From Amyelois transitella (lineage: Eukaryota > Arthropoda > Insecta > Lepidoptera > Pyralidae), in NCBI RefSeq assembly GCF_032362555.1, contig NC_083527.1, positions 4,898,001-4,962,000 on the forward strand: a stretch of 64,000 nucleotides of DNA, in the 5' to 3' direction. The notes beneath the pieces were generated by a model. It was given only the letters and a program-made list of their open reading frames with translations, searched no databases and was not told the DNA's origin. Below, piece by piece: positions 62,296 through 64,000 of the stretch (position 1 is its first letter; every line of letters starts with the position of its first letter). A program made the translations under genes and the position numbers.

Positions 62296-62830
62296 GGCCC
62301 TTACCAACCGTGTTATAAAAGCTACCATGAACGAATCTACATGTATAAAATGGTTTGGCCAACAAACCAAGTGGATCAAAAAAGGCAAAGGAGTAAAACA
62401 AGGCTGCCCTCTATCACCACGACTCTTTACCATCTTAATGGACGACATCTTCAAAACCCTAGAAGAAGAGCCTTGCATTCAACTCAATCAAGACAGAGTA
62501 ATAAAGCTGCCAATCATTCTAGCCTTTGCTGATGACGTCATAATCGTATCGAGTAACCTGCAACAACTAAACACAATTTTCACTAAAGTGAAATCATTAT
62601 TTAAAACAGTAGGACTTAAAGTCAATGATACAAAAACAAAATTACTCGTCCGCGACCCAGAAAACAAGAATAATAGGAACTTCTACAGTTTGGACGGCAT
62701 AACAACAACTCCAGCAAAGGAAATCAGATACCTAGGCACCTATATAATCGCAACACTAAACAGAAATAATACAGTGCATGCACGTTGCAAACAAGCACTC
62801 AAAAATACCAAAATACTTAAAAACTCATAG
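62021..62830 (+). pseudogene. Chimeric ORF: pogo transposase fused in frame to LINE reverse transcriptase
   Basis: One 269-codon frame passes without a stop from the pogo DDE domain (NVDETGVTTVQ, TSAERGVLVTVAAAA) into a reverse transcriptase (KGKGVKQGCPLSPRLFTILM, ILAFADDVIIVSSNLQQLNT, GLKVNDTKTKLLV, EIRYLGTYI). Catalytic FADD of the RT is present, but blocks upstream of GVKQG are not, and only the first Asp of the transposase remains. It is best explained by a 5'-truncated LINE landing in the pogo copy. There is no reason to think the fusion works, but it is an intact open frame with no ATG until 62021. Confidence 0.75.
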
Positions 62831-63485
62831 AGGAATCCCGCATGGAATGGCAAACAAGACGATTGTTGTATAAAATGGTAATAGGACCAACAATGATACA
62901 CGGCCTCAAATGCGCGGCCATAACAAAAGCCAACAGAGCAAAACTAAGAAGATATGAACGAATAATAATACTACGAGACTTGCTTAACAACACCGGCCCA
63001 CATCACACAAAGATACATGAAATCTTAAATGGCAAAACAGTCACAAAGAGGATTTAATGCCTACGAATGTGCTACTAAGGCCATATCCTCCGGTGCCCAA
63101 CCCCGCATTTACTTAACGCGGCTTATCAATACCAATAAAACTAAAGGTGGGACGACCCATCTTTACTTGGATAGACTCTCTAACACAAGACATGAAATAT
63201 TACAACAAAAATCCCACAGAATGGGCAGATATCGCGATAAACAAAACAGAGTTTATCAAAGCAGCTCAAGAAATCTACGAACTCGAAGAAACCGACAGTG
63301 AACCAGAAGAAGAACTATGAAGAAAACTTAAAAAAGGAAGAAAAGAAAATTGCATCACATCAACGCATCAATTACCCCTCGCATTCCTAGTTAACCCAGT
63401 AGGTACTGTTGTACCTACTGGGTTATATTTTTATTTTATTGCTATAAATTGTTGTTGTTATATTTTTATTTTATTGCTATAAAAT
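62296..63485 (+). pseudogene. LINE 3' part (RT thumb to 3' terminus)
   Basis: After the RT core, stops break the frame at 62828 and later: MEWQTRRLLYKMVIGPTMIH, GLKCAAITKANRAKLRRYER, ILRDLLNNTGPHHTKIHEIL, then a degraded C-terminus to about 63320. The A/C-rich composition matches the OTU-LINE at 34093-38740, so it may be the missing 3' end of the same family. It ends with a stable hairpin (63392-63425) and a 35-bp tandem repeat. Confidence 0.65.
63392..63483 (+). repeat. LINE 3'-terminal hairpin and 35-bp direct repeat
   Basis: Perfect 15-bp arms TAACCCAGTAGGTAC (63392-63406) and GTACCTACTGGGTTA (63411-63425) around a TGTT loop, then TTATATTTTTATTTTATTGC followed by TATAAA at 63423 and again at 63458. 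Such a hairpin and terminal repeat would be expected where a LINE RT recognises its own RNA; that role is inferred. Confidence 0.8.
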
Positions 63486-63492
63486 GTTTTAG

Positions 63493-63730
63493 ATGCAACG
63501 TAAATACATTCGGAAGACCGGGACAAGGTACGAAATCGAAGATCTTCGCCGTGCAGTTGAAGAAGTTAAAAGTAAAAGGCTCACATTGGGTAAAGCAGCT
63601 ATTCAATTCTCGGTATCCAAAACAACGTTGTTTTAACAACTAAAAGAAAACGAAGTGAAGACACCCAAAAAAGGTCGGTATGCAGTTTTTAATTATGAGC
63701 AAGAACAACAGCTCGAAAAATACATTATTG
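63493..63730 (+). pseudogene. pogo-like transposase N-terminus
   Basis: ATG 63493 (MQRKYIRKTGTRYEIEDLRR) just after an AG acceptor (TGTTTTAG). It carries the psq-type domain AVEEVKSKRLTLGKAAIQFS and SKTTLF, an in-frame stop TAA at about 63634, then LKENEVKTPKKGRYAVFNYE and QEQQLEKYIIECA. It is truncated at about 63735 by unrelated sequence. Confidence 0.75.
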
Positions 63731-63734
63731 AGTG

Positions 63735-64000
63735 TGCAGCACTCTTGCTGAGACTCAGTCACACTCACTCAGAGTATGCACACTCACACTTCAAGAAATA
63801 TACATTATTGATATAAATGTTAACGATATTTTGTGAGTGATAATTAACTATTGTACATCCTCTCCAGGATAAAACATAGTGATACTATAAACACATGTAA
63901 CAGATCTGTACTACTAACCTATGTTTTACAATAAAGTTTTTGAATTTGAATTTGAGTGCTGCAAGTCATTCTATGGCATAACACCGAGTTCCCTGCGCAG
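63735..64000. other. No gene; LINE-like (GAATTT)n tail
   Basis: CACTCACACT-rich sequence, then AATAAAGTTTTTGAATTTGA near 63931, a typical polyadenylation signal and short-repeat tail of a non-LTR element. No coding sequence is seen up to the window end. Confidence 0.45.

Overview
This window looks like a stretch of insect heterochromatin or a transposon-rich intergenic block. No host gene, tRNA, rRNA or CRISPR array could be supported. The sequence is AT-rich and uses spliceosomal introns. It carries arthropod-type elements: piggyBac, BEL/Pao, PIF/Harbinger with a MADF-BESS partner, pogo-like, hAT, MULE, Merlin and a Tc1/mariner relative. Two copies of an RTE/SINE-like tail (ending ...TTTATAATA...TTAGTA) are of a kind I associate with Lepidoptera, so a moth or butterfly is my best guess; the order is inferred, the insect call is firmer.

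Layout. 1-2.7 kb: piggyBac debris and an unclassified family. 2.8-3.4 kb: LINE RNase H relic. 3.4-7.3 kb: decayed Sola-like (DDD, DNxxGQNKN) transposase with a leader exon, an intron and striking palindromes. 7.3-11.8 kb: piggyBac pieces, copia gag, a foldback MITE and an inverted pogo fragment. 12.2-15 kb: two pogo-like elements and an integrase fragment. 15.4-18.6 kb: element with regularly spaced subterminal motifs, a 262-aa basic protein and a TTAA-flanked MITE. 18.9-29.6 kb: piggyBac, DDVSR-family, hAT, Merlin, MULE and pogo fragments. 29.6-38.7 kb: an old LINE with an OTU-like domain, split by a piggyBac (itself holding a gypsy relic) and by an intact-looking Harbinger. 39.2-53.7 kb: a young BEL/Pao element (identical LTRs, TSD GTAGG) containing a full-length LINE, which contains an intact hAT (TSD TGCGCGCC). 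54.2-61.2 kb: a Tc1/mariner relative with a long D-to-E spacer, hosting an apparently complete Sola-like transposon (TSD ATTT, four-exon, 772-aa transposase). 61.6-64 kb: a pogo relic fused in frame to a LINE reverse transcriptase, then another pogo start.

The genes do not form a host pathway. Each transposase or polyprotein serves its own element. The nesting gives a relative clock: the hAT is younger than the LINE, which is younger than the BEL; the Sola-like element is younger than the mariner-like host; gypsy inserted after the 30-kb piggyBac, and that piggyBac and the Harbinger after the OTU-LINE.

Best candidates for something new: (1) the LINE at 41.5-49.7 kb has a third, strongly hydrophobic reading frame of about 323 codons between ORF1 and ORF2, open despite an AT-rich sequence and overlapping an ORF2 that has no usable ATG; (2) the Harbinger at 34.9-37.5 kb has two opposite-strand genes, each with its second coding exon inside the other's intron; (3) the intact Sola-like element at 55.2-60.2 kb; (4) the OTU-like domain upstream of a LINE endonuclease.
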